Assembly (NCBI GenBank): GCA_030841765.1
Contig: JAUUSS010000022.1
Location: forward strand, 1-23,919
Source: Collinsella aerofaciens
Lineage (GTDB): Bacteria; Actinomycetota; Coriobacteriia; Coriobacteriales; Coriobacteriaceae
DNA length: 23,919 bases
Reading direction: 5' to 3'
A program made the translations under genes and the position numbers. Under the pieces are notes generated by a model, which searched no databases, was not told the origin of the DNA, and worked only from the letters and a program-made list of their open reading frames with translations. This document shows, in pieces, positions 14,113 through 22,408 of this stretch (positions are counted from its first letter, which is position 1; every line of letters begins with the position of its first letter).

Positions 14113-14642
14113 AGCAGTCCACGCTCCAAAAGCATCTCGGCACAAAGGTAGGAAACGTCCTCGAAGGACTTGTTGCGAATATCAAGGGTAATATCGGCGG
14201 CCTGGCGATACAGCGGACGACGATGCTCAAACAGGCGCGCGGCATGCTCGGGCGAACGGAAATCGGGGCGCGTGTCGGACCGACGAATCTGGCGAATCGA
14301 ATCCTCGAAGTCGCCCTCGAGGTACACGCACGTACCCATTTCGTGCATCAGCTCAATATTCACCGGCGTCTCGACGATACCGCCCCCGCACGAAACCAAC
14401 AGGCTGCGCTCGCTTTGGAGCGAACGGAGCGCCGAGGTCTCGAGCTCGCGAAAACGATCCTCGCCCTCGGTCTCAAAAATCTCGGTTACCGACTTGCCGC
14501 AACGGCGCACGACCAGGCGGTCGGTATCGATAAAACGCCGCTTGAACATAGTGCCGACGTTGCGCGCAAGCGTCGATTTGCCCGCGCCCAAAAAGCCGAT
14601 AAAGAAGATATGGTCGCAGCCGTGTTTGATGTGCTGGGACAT
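14109..14642 (-). CDS. aroK: Shikimate kinase
   Basis: Phosphorylates shikimate with ATP, the fifth step of the chorismate pathway, in the cytoplasm. The 177-aa protein has the P-loop GFLGAGKST (16-24), shikimate/Mg contacts Asp39 and Asp41 in FIDTDRL, Arg65 in DRFRELE, the CGGGIV glycine triad (about 85-90), and the lid/C-terminal RRPLYRQAAD. All key residues are present, in contrast to the degenerate AroB-like partner it overlaps by 4 bp. The start is ATG at 14642, 8 nt after the HAD gene, with only a weak AGG ribosome site. Confidence 0.94.
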   Translation of the reverse strand: MSQHIKHGCDHIFFIGFLGAGKSTLARNVGTMFKRRFIDTDRLVVRRCGKSVTEIFETEGEDRFRELETSALRSLQSERSLLVSCGGGIVETPVNIELMHEMGTCVYLEGDFEDSIRQIRRSDTRPDFRSPEHAARLFEHRRPLYRQAADITLDIRNKSFEDVSYLCAEMLLERGLL

Positions 14643-14650
14643 AGCGAGAC

Positions 14651-15148
14651 CTAATCCTCGCAGGGAAGGTCGCGCAGGGCCCGGCGCTCAAAGATACGGA
14701 AGATCTGCGTATACCACAGGTCCTGCGTCGCCTGCGGCTTAACCAAGATGGTATCGACGCCGGCGAAGTTGCCGCTCCACACGTCCGTGTAGAGCTGATC
14801 ACCGATCAGCACCGCCTCGTCGGCCGTGGCGCCGAGGCGCTTAAGACCCGCCTTGAGGGCAAACGGCGCCGGCTTCATGGCGTGGCTGATGGCCTCGAGT
14901 CCCAGCTCGCGTGCAGAGCTCATGACCTGGTCGCGATGCCAGTTGTTGGACACCATGCACAGCTTAAAGCCTTTGGCGCGGGCGGCATCGAGCCAAGCGG
15001 AAACCGCGGCGGGAACCTGCTCGGTGTCGCGCGGCACCAGGGTGTTATCGCGATCGAGCAGAATGGCGCGTTTGCCGTCGGCCCACAGGGCATCAAGGTC
15101 GATGCGATCGACCGAGGCAACGTATCGTTTGGGGCTAAAAATCCTCAT
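14651..15148 (-). CDS. YqeG-family HAD IIIA phosphatase
   Basis: Small (165 aa) haloacid dehalogenase-superfamily phosphatase; the substrate is unknown, though the family is often called phosphatidylglycerophosphate phosphatase-like. HAD motif I is LLDRDNTLVPRD (Asp nucleophile), motif II MVSNNW, motif III lysine in HAMKPAPFALKAGL, and motif IV LIGDQLYTDVWSGNFAG. The start is ATG at 15148, one base after the mltG stop codon, with GGAA upstream. The frame is open for 75 codons further but that part overlaps mltG and is composition noise. YqeG genes commonly sit beside shikimate genes in Gram-positive genomes, as here. Confidence 0.88.
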   Translation of the reverse strand: MRIFSPKRYVASVDRIDLDALWADGKRAILLDRDNTLVPRDTEQVPAAVSAWLDAARAKGFKLCMVSNNWHRDQVMSSARELGLEAISHAMKPAPFALKAGLKRLGATADEAVLIGDQLYTDVWSGNFAGVDTILVKPQATQDLWYTQIFRIFERRALRDLPCED

Positions 15149-15149
15149 G

Positions 15150-16583
15150 CTAATTCCAAGACTGTTGATGCTCTTCGTAGGTTTGCGAGAAGTACTCCTC
15201 GTCCTGCGTAATGTAGAAATACAGGTCATCGGAGTCGGTCGGCTCAAGCGTGGCCTTGAGTGCCTCGAGCGACGGAGAGCAGATGGGCGTGGGCGGCAGG
15301 CCCTCATGCTTATAGGTGTTATACGGACTATCGCTCTGCAGGTCGTCGGCGGTAACCTCGCCACCGGTGACATACATCATGGTCGCATCGCTGTTGAGAT
15401 AGCGCAGACCGTCGAGCTTGCCGGCAAGGCGGTTGTAGAAGACCGAGGCCACGTGCGCACGTTGATCGGCGTTGAGGCCCTCGCGCTCAACGATAGAGGC
15501 CAAGTTGACGATGTCGTAGTCGGACATCTCCACACCATAGCGCTCCTTGATCTTGGCTTCGCAGCTCGCAAAGTCAAGCGACTTGTACTCGGTCTTAAAC
15601 TGATCGAGCATAGCGCGAATCACGTCATCGACCGTCGGCGAATCGCCCAACGAATAAGTCTTGGGGAACAAGAAACCCTCAAGCGAGTCGTTGGCGGCGC
15701 CCTTAAGGAAGCTATAGTCGTCCACGTAGTTGGAGGCCTTAGCCTGGTTGAGGAAGTCTTCCTTAGAGATGCCATCGTAGGCCTGGGCCACACGGTCGGC
15801 GACTTGATCGACCGTCAGGCCCTCAGGGATAGTTAGCGCATTGGAGCCCGCGTTGGGACCTTCCATGAGCTGCTGAACAACCTTGGTCGCGTCCATGAGT
15901 GTGGTGAACAAATAGGTACCAGGCTTGAGCGACATATCGGCGTTGAGCTTTTTCACCGCCGCATAGTAATCCTTGGGATTCTCGACGATATGGTTCTCGG
16001 AGAGAATCGAGGCGATCGTATCGCCCGAAGCACCGTCGGGAATGGTTACCGTAACCTGCTGACCAGCCGTGACCTTCGTATCCTCACCGGCAAAGAAGCC
16101 CTTGACGGCCGGCACGACAAAGAAAACGATCGCGACAAGCGCAAGCACCGCCACCACAACGCCGATGATCATGGGAACCGGAGAGCTCTTCTTTTGAGCA
16201 CCGCGACGAGTATGCGTGTTGTAGCTCGAGCGGGTCGCCGGAGCAACGCCATGCGAACCGCGGGCGTGATGAGAATGCGATTGGGGGGCCTGCGTTCGCT
16301 GGGTAGGTGCCTGCTGCTTAAAGCGGGTACCGCCTGCAGGCTGGGCCGTACGAGCAGTGGGCTGCTGAGCCGCGTGAGAAGCCGGATGCTGAACCGAACG
16401 AGCAGAAGGCTGCTGACCCGTCCGTTGAACAGGTTGGGCCGAACGAGAGAAGGACTGCACCGGGCGCGCGGCAGGCTGAGCTGCGCGCTGCGTCGGCTGT
16501 GCCGGACGCTGGCCAGGCTGGGCAGGGCGCGACGCCGGCTGACGTGTACGATTCGGCTGGCGCGGATCGGAAGCACTAGGCAT
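15150..16583 (-). CDS. mltG: Endolytic murein transglycosylase MltG (YceG family) with long low-complexity N-terminus
   Basis: Membrane-anchored lytic transglycosylase that cleaves nascent glycan strands. The 477-aa protein begins with a cytoplasmic region rich in Pro, Gln, Ala and Arg (about 1-130, with repeated AQP/RPAQP units and a His-rich stretch near 102-111). One transmembrane helix follows (about 137-165, IIGVVVAVLALVAIVFFVV). Then come a LysM-like segment (about 176-205) and the catalytic YceG domain, with LASIVEREG (predicted catalytic Glu366) and SPYNTYKHEGLPPTPICSPS. The start is ATG at 16583, 8 bp inside ruvX, with GAGGAGG 6 nt upstream. The N-terminus is much longer than the short cytoplasmic tail of E. 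coli MltG. Confidence 0.94.
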   Translation of the reverse strand: MPSASDPRQPNRTRQPASRPAQPGQRPAQPTQRAAQPAARPVQSFSRSAQPVQRTGQQPSARSVQHPASHAAQQPTARTAQPAGGTRFKQQAPTQRTQAPQSHSHHARGSHGVAPATRSSYNTHTRRGAQKKSSPVPMIIGVVVAVLALVAIVFFVVPAVKGFFAGEDTKVTAGQQVTVTIPDGASGDTIASILSENHIVENPKDYYAAVKKLNADMSLKPGTYLFTTLMDATKVVQQLMEGPNAGSNALTIPEGLTVDQVADRVAQAYDGISKEDFLNQAKASNYVDDYSFLKGAANDSLEGFLFPKTYSLGDSPTVDDVIRAMLDQFKTEYKSLDFASCEAKIKERYGVEMSDYDIVNLASIVEREGLNADQRAHVASVFYNRLAGKLDGLRYLNSDATMMYVTGGEVTADDLQSDSPYNTYKHEGLPPTPICSPSLEALKATLEPTDSDDLYFYITQDEEYFSQTYEEHQQSWN

Positions 16584-17004
16584 GCGAAACCTCCTCGTTT
16601 TTACGATCGAGCCATGTCTGCAAGAACAGGCTGGCGGCGATCATGTCAATCTTGCCCCTCATCTGCTTTTCGTTGAGCCCCTGCTCTCGCAGGATTCGCT
16701 TGGCCTCCTGCGAGGACAGACGCTCGTCCTCAAACTCCAGCGGAAGGTCGAGCTCGTCGGCAATCTTTTGGGCTACGGCGGCGACGCGCTCGGCCTGGGG
16801 GCCGGGTTCACCGGCCATGGTCAAAGGACGTCCGCTTACCAGGATATCGGGCTCATAGTCCTCGACCAAGTAGCGAAACGTCTTTGCCATGCCAGTGACC
16901 TCGGCAGCCGGGAGCACCTTGACGGGCATCGCCATCTTGCCATCACGGCTCGAGACGGCGATGCCGATTCTGGTCTCTCCTATGTCCAGCGCAAGCGCGA
17001 CCAC
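16576..17004 (-). CDS. ruvX: YqgF/RuvX family putative pre-16S rRNA nuclease
   Basis: RNase H-fold protein thought to trim the 5' end of 16S rRNA precursors (formerly proposed as a Holliday junction resolvase). The 142-aa protein has the first acidic motif ALDIGETRIGIAVS, the central LVSGRPLTMAGEPGPQA, DERLSSQEAKR, and the final acidic motif KIDMIAASLFLQTWL. GTG at 17004 is chosen as the start because the family begins just before LDIG. The ribosome site is weak, and it follows alaS by 17 nt, so coupling is likely. The alaS-ruvX-mltG order is widely conserved. Confidence 0.94.
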   Translation of the reverse strand: MVALALDIGETRIGIAVSSRDGKMAMPVKVLPAAEVTGMAKTFRYLVEDYEPDILVSGRPLTMAGEPGPQAERVAAVAQKIADELDLPLEFEDERLSSQEAKRILREQGLNEKQMRGKIDMIAASLFLQTWLDRKNEEVSHA

Positions 17005-17021
17005 AGCGACTACCGGGATTC

Positions 17022-19679
17022 TTAGGCGCCGAGCGCGGTCTTGGCGGCCGCAAGGGCATCGGCGATGCCGGCGGCGTTCTTGCCACCGGCCTGGGCCATG
17101 TTGGGACGGCCACCACCGCGACCGTCGACCAGACCCGCGATCTGCTTGATCACGTTACCGGCGTGGAACCCGGCCTTCACGGCGTCATCGGAGCCGGCAG
17201 CGAGCAGGGCCGGAGTGCCCTTCTCAGTCACGCTGGCGACGACACAAGCGACAGGGCCGGCGACCTTCTGGTGGACGGTATCCCATACGTTGCGCAGGTC
17301 GGCAGCTTCAAGACCCTGGAGCTCAGCAACGACCAGCTTGTAGCCGCCGAGCTCGACAGCACCCTCGATGGCACTGGAAATGGCATCGGAGGAACCACCG
17401 GTCAGAGCCTTTTTGAGCTTGTTGGACGTCTCGCGCAGCTCGGCCTGCAGGTTCTCCACACGGGCGGGAACCTCGTCGACGCGGCACTTGAGCGCAGCGG
17501 CGGCGGCGTCAACGAGCGCCAGGCGGTCGGCCATATAGTCGAGAGCACCCTTAGAGGTCACGGCCTCGATACGGCGGACGTTCGAGCCCGTAGAGGACTC
17601 GGAAATGATCTTGAACAGGCCGATCTCGGCGGTGTTGGCAGCGTGCGTGCCACCGCAGAGCTCGCGGGAGAACGGCTGGTCCTCGGTGCCCACGGAGACG
17701 ACGCGGACGACATCGCCGTACTTCTCGCCAAACAGAGCGACAGCGCCGGCAGCCTTAGCCTCGTCGATGCCCATGACACGGGTCACAACCGGCTTGGAAG
17801 TGAAGATCTGCTGGTTGACCAGGTCCTCGACAGCCTTGAGCTGCTCGGAGGACAGAGCCTCGAAGTGCGTGAAGTCAAAGCGCAGGTGCTCGGGCGTCAC
17901 CAGCGAGCCGGCCTGGGAGACGTGCTCGCCCAGGACCTGCTTAAGGGCGGCGTCGAGCAGGTGCGTGGCGGTGTGGTTACGGCGCAAGAAGCCACGGCGC
18001 TCGGCGTCGAGCGCGGCGGTAACAGCGGCACCGACAGTCAGCGTGCCATCGGCAACGTGCGCGAGGTGGGCATACAGGCCGTTGTGGTTCTTGGTGTCGG
18101 CAACGGTCAGAACAACGCCCTCGGCGGAAAGCATGCCGGCATCGCCCTGCTGACCACCCATCTCGGCATAGAACGGGGTGCGGTCGAGCACAACCTCGAC
18201 ATCCTCGCCGGCGGCAGCGGACTCGACGGACTCGCCGTTGCGCACGATGGCGACAACCTTGGCGCCCTCGATCACATCGTTGTCATAGCCGTCGAACTCA
18301 GTCGCGGCGACCTTGTCCGAAAGCTCGACCCACACGTCATTGAAGCTGCCCCAGGCGTCGCCCTTGGCATTGGCGCGGGCGCGGGCCTTCTGGTCCTCCA
18401 TGCAGGCAGTGAAGCCGTCCATGTCGACGTCGTGGCCAGCGGTGCCGGCGATCTCGACGGTCAGATCGATGGGGAAACCAAAGGTGTCGTGCAGCTTAAA
18501 GGCGACATCGCCCGGAAGCACGGCGCCCTCGGCAAGCACTGCCAGGGCCTCGTCCAGATAGACGCGGCCGTTGTCGAGCGTCGTGGAGAAGCGCTCCTCC
18601 TCGGAGGCGACGATACCCTTGACGAGCGCGACATTCTTGAGCAGCTCGGGATAAGCCTCGCCCATCTGAGCGTTAACCTCGTCGATGAACTTGGTCAGGA
18701 AGGCGCCCTCGATGCCCAACAGGCGACCGTGGAACACGGCGCGGCGGAGCAGGCGGCGAAGAACGTACTCGCGACCCTCGTTACCGGGAAGGATGCCGTC
18801 CGAGATCATAAAGTCGACAGCACGGGAGTGGTCGGCGATGATACGCAGAGAACGGCTGGCACCGGAGTAACCCTCGGCGTCATAGGTCTTGCCGCTGATC
18901 TCCTCACCCAGCTTGATGAGGTGCTGCATCAGATCGCCGTCGTAGTTGGCGGTCTTGTGCTGCATGATGGCGGCCATGCGCTCCAGGCCCATGCCCGTAT
19001 CGAGGTTGCGGTGCGGCAACTCCGGCATGGAGCCGTCCTCCTTGCGGTCGTACTGGGTAAACACGAGGTTCCAGAACTCCAGGAAGCGGTCGCAGTCGCA
19101 GCCGGGCTTGCAGTCGGGGCTACCGCAGCCGACCTCCTCGCCCATGTCAAAGTAGATCTCGGAGCACGGACCGCAGGGGCCGGTGGGGCCAGCGGCCCAG
19201 AAGTTGTCGTCCTCGCCCAGGCGGGAGATGTGGTCCTCGGCAACGCCCAGAGAACGCCACACGTCGTGGGTCTCGTCGTCCTCGGTAAAGACGGTAAAGT
19301 ACAGGCGGTCGAGCGGCAGCTTGAACTCCTTGGTGATGAGCTCAAAGGCCCAGGCGCAAGCCTGCTGCTTGGAGACGCCGCCAAAGGAGAAGTCGCCGAG
19401 CATCTCAAAGAAGGACAGGTGACGGCCGTCCTCGCCGATGCAATCGATGTCGTTGGTGCGGATGCACTTCTGGCAGGAGATAGCGCCGATCTCCTTCATG
19501 GTCTTCTTGCCCTGGTAGTACTCCTTAAACTGGTTCATGCCGGCGTTGGCAAGCAGCAGCGAGGGATCGTCGGGGACGAGGGACGAAGAAGGATAGAGCT
19601 TAAGACCGCGCTCCTCAAAGAAGTTGAGGAACTTGGAGCGAATCTCGGCCGTAGTCATTGACGGGTAGTCAGCACTCAT
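17022..19679 (-). CDS. alaS: Alanyl-tRNA synthetase
   Basis: Charges tRNA-Ala with alanine and edits misacylated Ser and Gly. The 885-aa protein has the full class II architecture. The aminoacylation core starts with TTAEIRSKFLNFFEERG and FEMLGDFSFGG. The editing domain contains the zinc motif HTATH (about 569-573) and CGGTH (Cys about 675, His about 679). The C-terminal C-Ala domain has GGGRPNMAQAGG. ATG at 19679 is chosen because GAGGAG lies 9 nt upstream; the longer frame from 19769 runs through the promoter and terminator. Its leader is under 50 nt, so no T-box fits. It heads the alaS-to-aroB run. Confidence 0.97.
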   Translation of the reverse strand: MSADYPSMTTAEIRSKFLNFFEERGLKLYPSSSLVPDDPSLLLANAGMNQFKEYYQGKKTMKEIGAISCQKCIRTNDIDCIGEDGRHLSFFEMLGDFSFGGVSKQQACAWAFELITKEFKLPLDRLYFTVFTEDDETHDVWRSLGVAEDHISRLGEDDNFWAAGPTGPCGPCSEIYFDMGEEVGCGSPDCKPGCDCDRFLEFWNLVFTQYDRKEDGSMPELPHRNLDTGMGLERMAAIMQHKTANYDGDLMQHLIKLGEEISGKTYDAEGYSGASRSLRIIADHSRAVDFMISDGILPGNEGREYVLRRLLRRAVFHGRLLGIEGAFLTKFIDEVNAQMGEAYPELLKNVALVKGIVASEEERFSTTLDNGRVYLDEALAVLAEGAVLPGDVAFKLHDTFGFPIDLTVEIAGTAGHDVDMDGFTACMEDQKARARANAKGDAWGSFNDVWVELSDKVAATEFDGYDNDVIEGAKVVAIVRNGESVESAAAGEDVEVVLDRTPFYAEMGGQQGDAGMLSAEGVVLTVADTKNHNGLYAHLAHVADGTLTVGAAVTAALDAERRGFLRRNHTATHLLDAALKQVLGEHVSQAGSLVTPEHLRFDFTHFEALSSEQLKAVEDLVNQQIFTSKPVVTRVMGIDEAKAAGAVALFGEKYGDVVRVVSVGTEDQPFSRELCGGTHAANTAEIGLFKIISESSTGSNVRRIEAVTSKGALDYMADRLALVDAAAAALKCRVDEVPARVENLQAELRETSNKLKKALTGGSSDAISSAIEGAVELGGYKLVVAELQGLEAADLRNVWDTVHQKVAGPVACVVASVTEKGTPALLAAGSDDAVKAGFHAGNVIKQIAGLVDGRGGGRPNMAQAGGKNAAGIADALAAAKTALGA

Positions 19680-19725
19680 AGAGGGAATCTCCTCGGTTTC
19701 ACATCGAAACAGTTCAAACGTAACG

Positions 19726-19753
19726 ATATTACCATCCCACCGCGCAAGTGCAA
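19726..19753 (-). promoter_or_regulatory. alaS promoter
   Basis: On the minus strand TTGCAC (19753-19748) and TAATAT (19731-19726) are separated by 16 nt, about 46 nt before the alaS start. The -35 abuts the T-run of the preceding terminator. Reasonable matches to the vegetative sigma consensus suggest that alaS and the genes after it start here. Confidence 0.55.
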
Positions 19754-19781
19754 AAAAGAGGGCCGGCACAATGCCGGCCCT
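19752..19781 (-). terminator. Terminator of the sigma factor/AI-2E transporter operon
   Basis: A 9-bp GC stem (AGGGCCGGC with GCCGGCCCT) on a 5-nt loop is followed on the minus strand by CTCTTTTTTG. It lies 50 nt after the stop codon of the membrane protein gene and ends the stress-type operon. Confidence 0.88.
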
Positions 19782-19831
19782 TCAGCGAAATTGCATGTTA
19801 GCGCGTATGAATATTAATCCGAATTACCCCG

Positions 19832-21241
19832 CTAGTTGTCATCATCGTCCAAGGAGCCGTCGATGCCGGTATTGGTATCGTCGTCCGAGTTGGAATCATC
19901 CTCTTTGGCAAAGGGGTTCTTGAAGAAGCCCGTGGCATCGGGCTGCAGACCAGAGAGCTTAATCCAGGGATTATCGAGCTCGGGCTTAGGCATCGCTTGG
20001 GCCTCGGGCGCAGTCTCGTTGCCGATGAGCTCGGACTCGTAAATGAAGGTGTCGTCGCCGAGCGCGTCGTAGGCGGCGACCGGGTTGCCATCGGCATCGC
20101 GGTACGGTGTGCCCTTAAACACGGCGCCGTCATAGGCCACAAGCTGGCGGCCGGTCTCATTCTCGAAGTAGTACACGAAGATACCTTTGAGGGCCGCACA
20201 AAGCGGGATGGCAATAATCATGCCGATGGGGCCCATGAGTGCCGAGCCAATAACGAGCGCCGTGAGGCTCATGATGGGATGCACCTGCACCGAGCTCTGC
20301 ATAACCTTAGGCGAAATCACGTTATCGGTGACGTTTTGCGCGACCATCGTCACAATAAGCGTCCATAACGCCAACATGGGGCTGAACATGAAACCAAGCA
20401 CTGTGGCGATTGCTGCGCTCACCCAAGGACCGACGACCGGAACCAAATGCATGATGCCGGTAAAGATAGCCATGAGCGCCGCATACGGATGGCCGATGAT
20501 CATAAAACCGATAAAGGCGAGGAAACCACCACAGATGGACGTCACGACCATACCGCGCATGTAGCCGCCGACAGAGCGAGAAAGGATGGCGACCATAAAG
20601 CGGTACGAGGTCTCCTTCTCCTGACCGATGATGGTGCAAATCTCGTGATGCATGCGAGGGTAGTCGCAGGCCATCCAGTAGGCAAGCACCAGACCAAGGA
20701 AGATCACGAACAACTGCGAGGCCGTATTGGTGATGAGCGGGAACACACCGCGGCCAAGCTCGGCAGCAATCTGAGACACATACTTCGATGCCACGGCAAC
20801 CAGCGACGAAAGATTATCGTCCAAATACTCCTTGAGCGGCGTGTTGTTGAGCGTCTTGGCATGCGAGATCATCTCGTTGAGATCGCCACCTGCAACACGA
20901 AGCTGCTCGGGCAGGCGGCTCAGGACTTCCATGATCTGACCAAAGAGAATCGGCGACAAGATGCAAACGACACCGACGAGCACGGCAACAACAACAATAA
21001 GCGCGATAAGCGAACCGATGCCGCGATTCACGCCATGGTGCTCGAGCCAATTGGTGATCGGGGACATCACAAAAGCAATGATGGAGCCGACGGCAAGAAA
21101 CTCAATAACCGGTGCCAGGATGCCCATAAGGTTAAAGATGACAGCAGCAATAACAATGCAGCCGACAACGGCCCAAATGCGCAGCGTCAGAATGCGGGTG
21201 TCGCGCAGCACGCGATCGGTTTGTTGGGGGTGCTCACTCAT
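19832..21241 (-). CDS. AI-2E transporter (PerM) family membrane protein
   Basis: Integral membrane protein of the AI-2E/PerM family (PF01594); members have been linked to autoinducer-2 export and to Na+/H+ antiport, so the cargo here is open. The 469-aa product has paired helices near the N-terminus (about 20-100), a soluble charged loop (about 105-165), and further helices (about 175-365) with the family motifs HPYAALMAIFTGIMHLVPVVGPWV and NVTDNVISPKVM. Roughly the last 100 residues form a hydrophilic tail ending in an Asp/Asn-rich stretch. The start is ATG at 21241, overlapping the sigma factor stop as ATGA. That coupling suggests co-expression with the stress regulator. Confidence 0.88.
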   Translation of the reverse strand: MSEHPQQTDRVLRDTRILTLRIWAVVGCIVIAAVIFNLMGILAPVIEFLAVGSIIAFVMSPITNWLEHHGVNRGIGSLIALIVVVAVLVGVVCILSPILFGQIMEVLSRLPEQLRVAGGDLNEMISHAKTLNNTPLKEYLDDNLSSLVAVASKYVSQIAAELGRGVFPLITNTASQLFVIFLGLVLAYWMACDYPRMHHEICTIIGQEKETSYRFMVAILSRSVGGYMRGMVVTSICGGFLAFIGFMIIGHPYAALMAIFTGIMHLVPVVGPWVSAAIATVLGFMFSPMLALWTLIVTMVAQNVTDNVISPKVMQSSVQVHPIMSLTALVIGSALMGPIGMIIAIPLCAALKGIFVYYFENETGRQLVAYDGAVFKGTPYRDADGNPVAAYDALGDDTFIYESELIGNETAPEAQAMPKPELDNPWIKLSGLQPDATGFFKNPFAKEDDSNSDDDTNTGIDGSLDDDDN

Positions 21242-22029
21242 GAACGAATCATCACTCCGTCGGGGTCGATCTTGTCCTGAATCTTCTTAAGCGTGCGGCG
21301 CAGCAGACGCGAGACCTGCACCTGCGAGATGCCCAGCTTCTTGGCAATCTCGATCTGGGTCATGCCCTTCACAAAGCGCAGCTCGATCACCTCGCGCTCA
21401 CGCGGCGAGAAATCGCGGATGGCTTCCTCGATCACCAGGCGGTCATCGGTAAAGTCGAGCTCGTTGTCATCGTCGGCGTAACGGTCGAGAATCGAGGGCG
21501 CATCGTCGGAATCGGACGCACCAGGAGCCTCGATGGGCACCGAGGTATAGGCCGAAGACGATTCCATAGCCTCGAGGACCTCATCGACAGTCACATCTAG
21601 ATACTCAGCGATCTCCTCAACCTTGGGCGAACGCTGCAGCTCGTTGGTAAGTTTGTCAGTAGCTTGGTTGACCTTGGCCGAGAGCTCCTGCAGACGACGC
21701 GGTACGCGCACGCTCCAGCCCTTGTCGCGGAAATGGCGTTTGATCTCGCCCAGGATAGTGGGTGTTGCAAACGTCGTGAACTCGAGCCCGCGCTCGGGGT
21801 CAAAGCGGTCGATAGCCTTAAGCAAACCCAGATAGCCGACCTGCATGAGGTCGTCGAGCGGCTCGCCGCGATTCTTAAATTTATTGGCAAGAAACCTTAC
21901 CAGATTCATATGGGACATGACGAGCTGCTCGCGGGCGTCCGGATCACCGGTCTCTTTGTAGCGACGAAACAGCTCGCGGGTTTTCTCCTTGTCCCAAGCG
22001 GTCTTGCCGCTCCGGGAACGTTCGGTCAT
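21238..22029 (-). CDS. SigB/SigF/SigG-family RNA polymerase sigma factor
   Basis: Alternative sigma-70 family member directing RNA polymerase to stress or development promoters. The 263-aa protein has region 2 (about 30-110: LVMSHMNLVRFLANKF, DDLMQVGYLGLLKAIDRFDPERG, FTTFATPTILGEIKRHFRDKGW), region 3 (about 110-175) and region 4 (about 205-255: FSPREREVIELRFVKG, TQIEIAKKLGISQVQVSRLL). It lacks the region 1.1 of housekeeping sigma factors. The SVRVPRRLQEL segment after region 2 is typical of the SigB/SigF group. An acidic insert (about 165-200) separates regions 3 and 4. The start is ATG at 22029, 1 nt after the RsbW-like gene. Its regulon is unknown. Confidence 0.94.
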   Translation of the reverse strand: MTERSRSGKTAWDKEKTRELFRRYKETGDPDAREQLVMSHMNLVRFLANKFKNRGEPLDDLMQVGYLGLLKAIDRFDPERGLEFTTFATPTILGEIKRHFRDKGWSVRVPRRLQELSAKVNQATDKLTNELQRSPKVEEIAEYLDVTVDEVLEAMESSSAYTSVPIEAPGASDSDDAPSILDRYADDDNELDFTDDRLVIEEAIRDFSPREREVIELRFVKGMTQIEIAKKLGISQVQVSRLLRRTLKKIQDKIDPDGVMIRS

Positions 22030-22030
22030 A

Positions 22031-22408
22031 TTAGATATCCGCCTTGAGATCGAGGGAAAGCGTCAGGGGCGCCGCAGTCTTTTCGTAGGAGTCGCACACG
22101 CTCGCGAGGATGAGCTCGGCATACACCGCAGCCTGGTCGTCTTCATCGACCGTAGCCTGGTCACCAAAGGTAATAGTCATGCCAACGTGGGTCTCATCGA
22201 CATCGAATTTGATGGTGATGTCGTCGCAGTCGACCGCGGTGCAACCAAAGATGAAAGCCTCCTCGGCAGCCATGCGGATGTCCTCGATGCGATCGACAGA
22301 CATAGAGCACAGGGCACCAACGTTGGCTGCCGTCATGCGCACAAGGCGAGCGAGACGCGGGTCACCGGCAACGGTCAGCGTGATAGGGCAGGTTGCTTCG
22401 CTACTCAT
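22031..22408 (-). CDS. RsbW/SpoIIAB-like protein lacking ATP-binding motifs (putative anti-sigma factor)
   Basis: The 125-aa protein occupies the place of the anti-sigma kinase, directly before a SigB-type sigma gene. Its N-terminal half follows the RsbW/SpoIIAB pattern, with RLARLVRMTAANVG and DRIEDIRMAAEEAF matching the helix that leads to the N-box. The N-box asparagine is missing (EEAFIFGC where SEAVTNAI stands in SpoIIAB). The G1 DxGxG motif is replaced by TFGDQAT, and the glycine-rich G2 segment is absent. It may bind the sigma factor without kinase activity. The start is ATG at 22408 with GAGGAG 7 nt upstream; it overlaps the DUF948 gene by 8 bp. The call rests on position and weak similarity. 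Confidence 0.6.
   Translation of the reverse strand: MSSEATCPITLTVAGDPRLARLVRMTAANVGALCSMSVDRIEDIRMAAEEAFIFGCTAVDCDDITIKFDVDETHVGMTITFGDQATVDEDDQAAVYAELILASVCDSYEKTAAPLTLSLDLKADI

Noticed and set aside
15149..15373. N-terminal 75-codon extension of the HAD phosphatase
   Set aside because: It overlaps the mltG coding end, is Arg/Ser/Pro-rich noise, and the HAD domain starts properly from ATG 15148 with a ribosome site.
17163..19661. 832-codon open frame on the plus strand opposite alaS
   Set aside because: It lies wholly antisense to a clear alaS in a GC-rich genome, where codon bias keeps the opposite frame free of stops. It has no recognisable domain, and its composition (Gly/Leu/Val/Asp-rich) is typical of a shadow frame.
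19680..19751. T-box or other riboswitch before alaS
   Set aside because: Promoter-like boxes leave a leader of less than 50 nt, too short for a T-box, and no specifier or antiterminator structure is seen.
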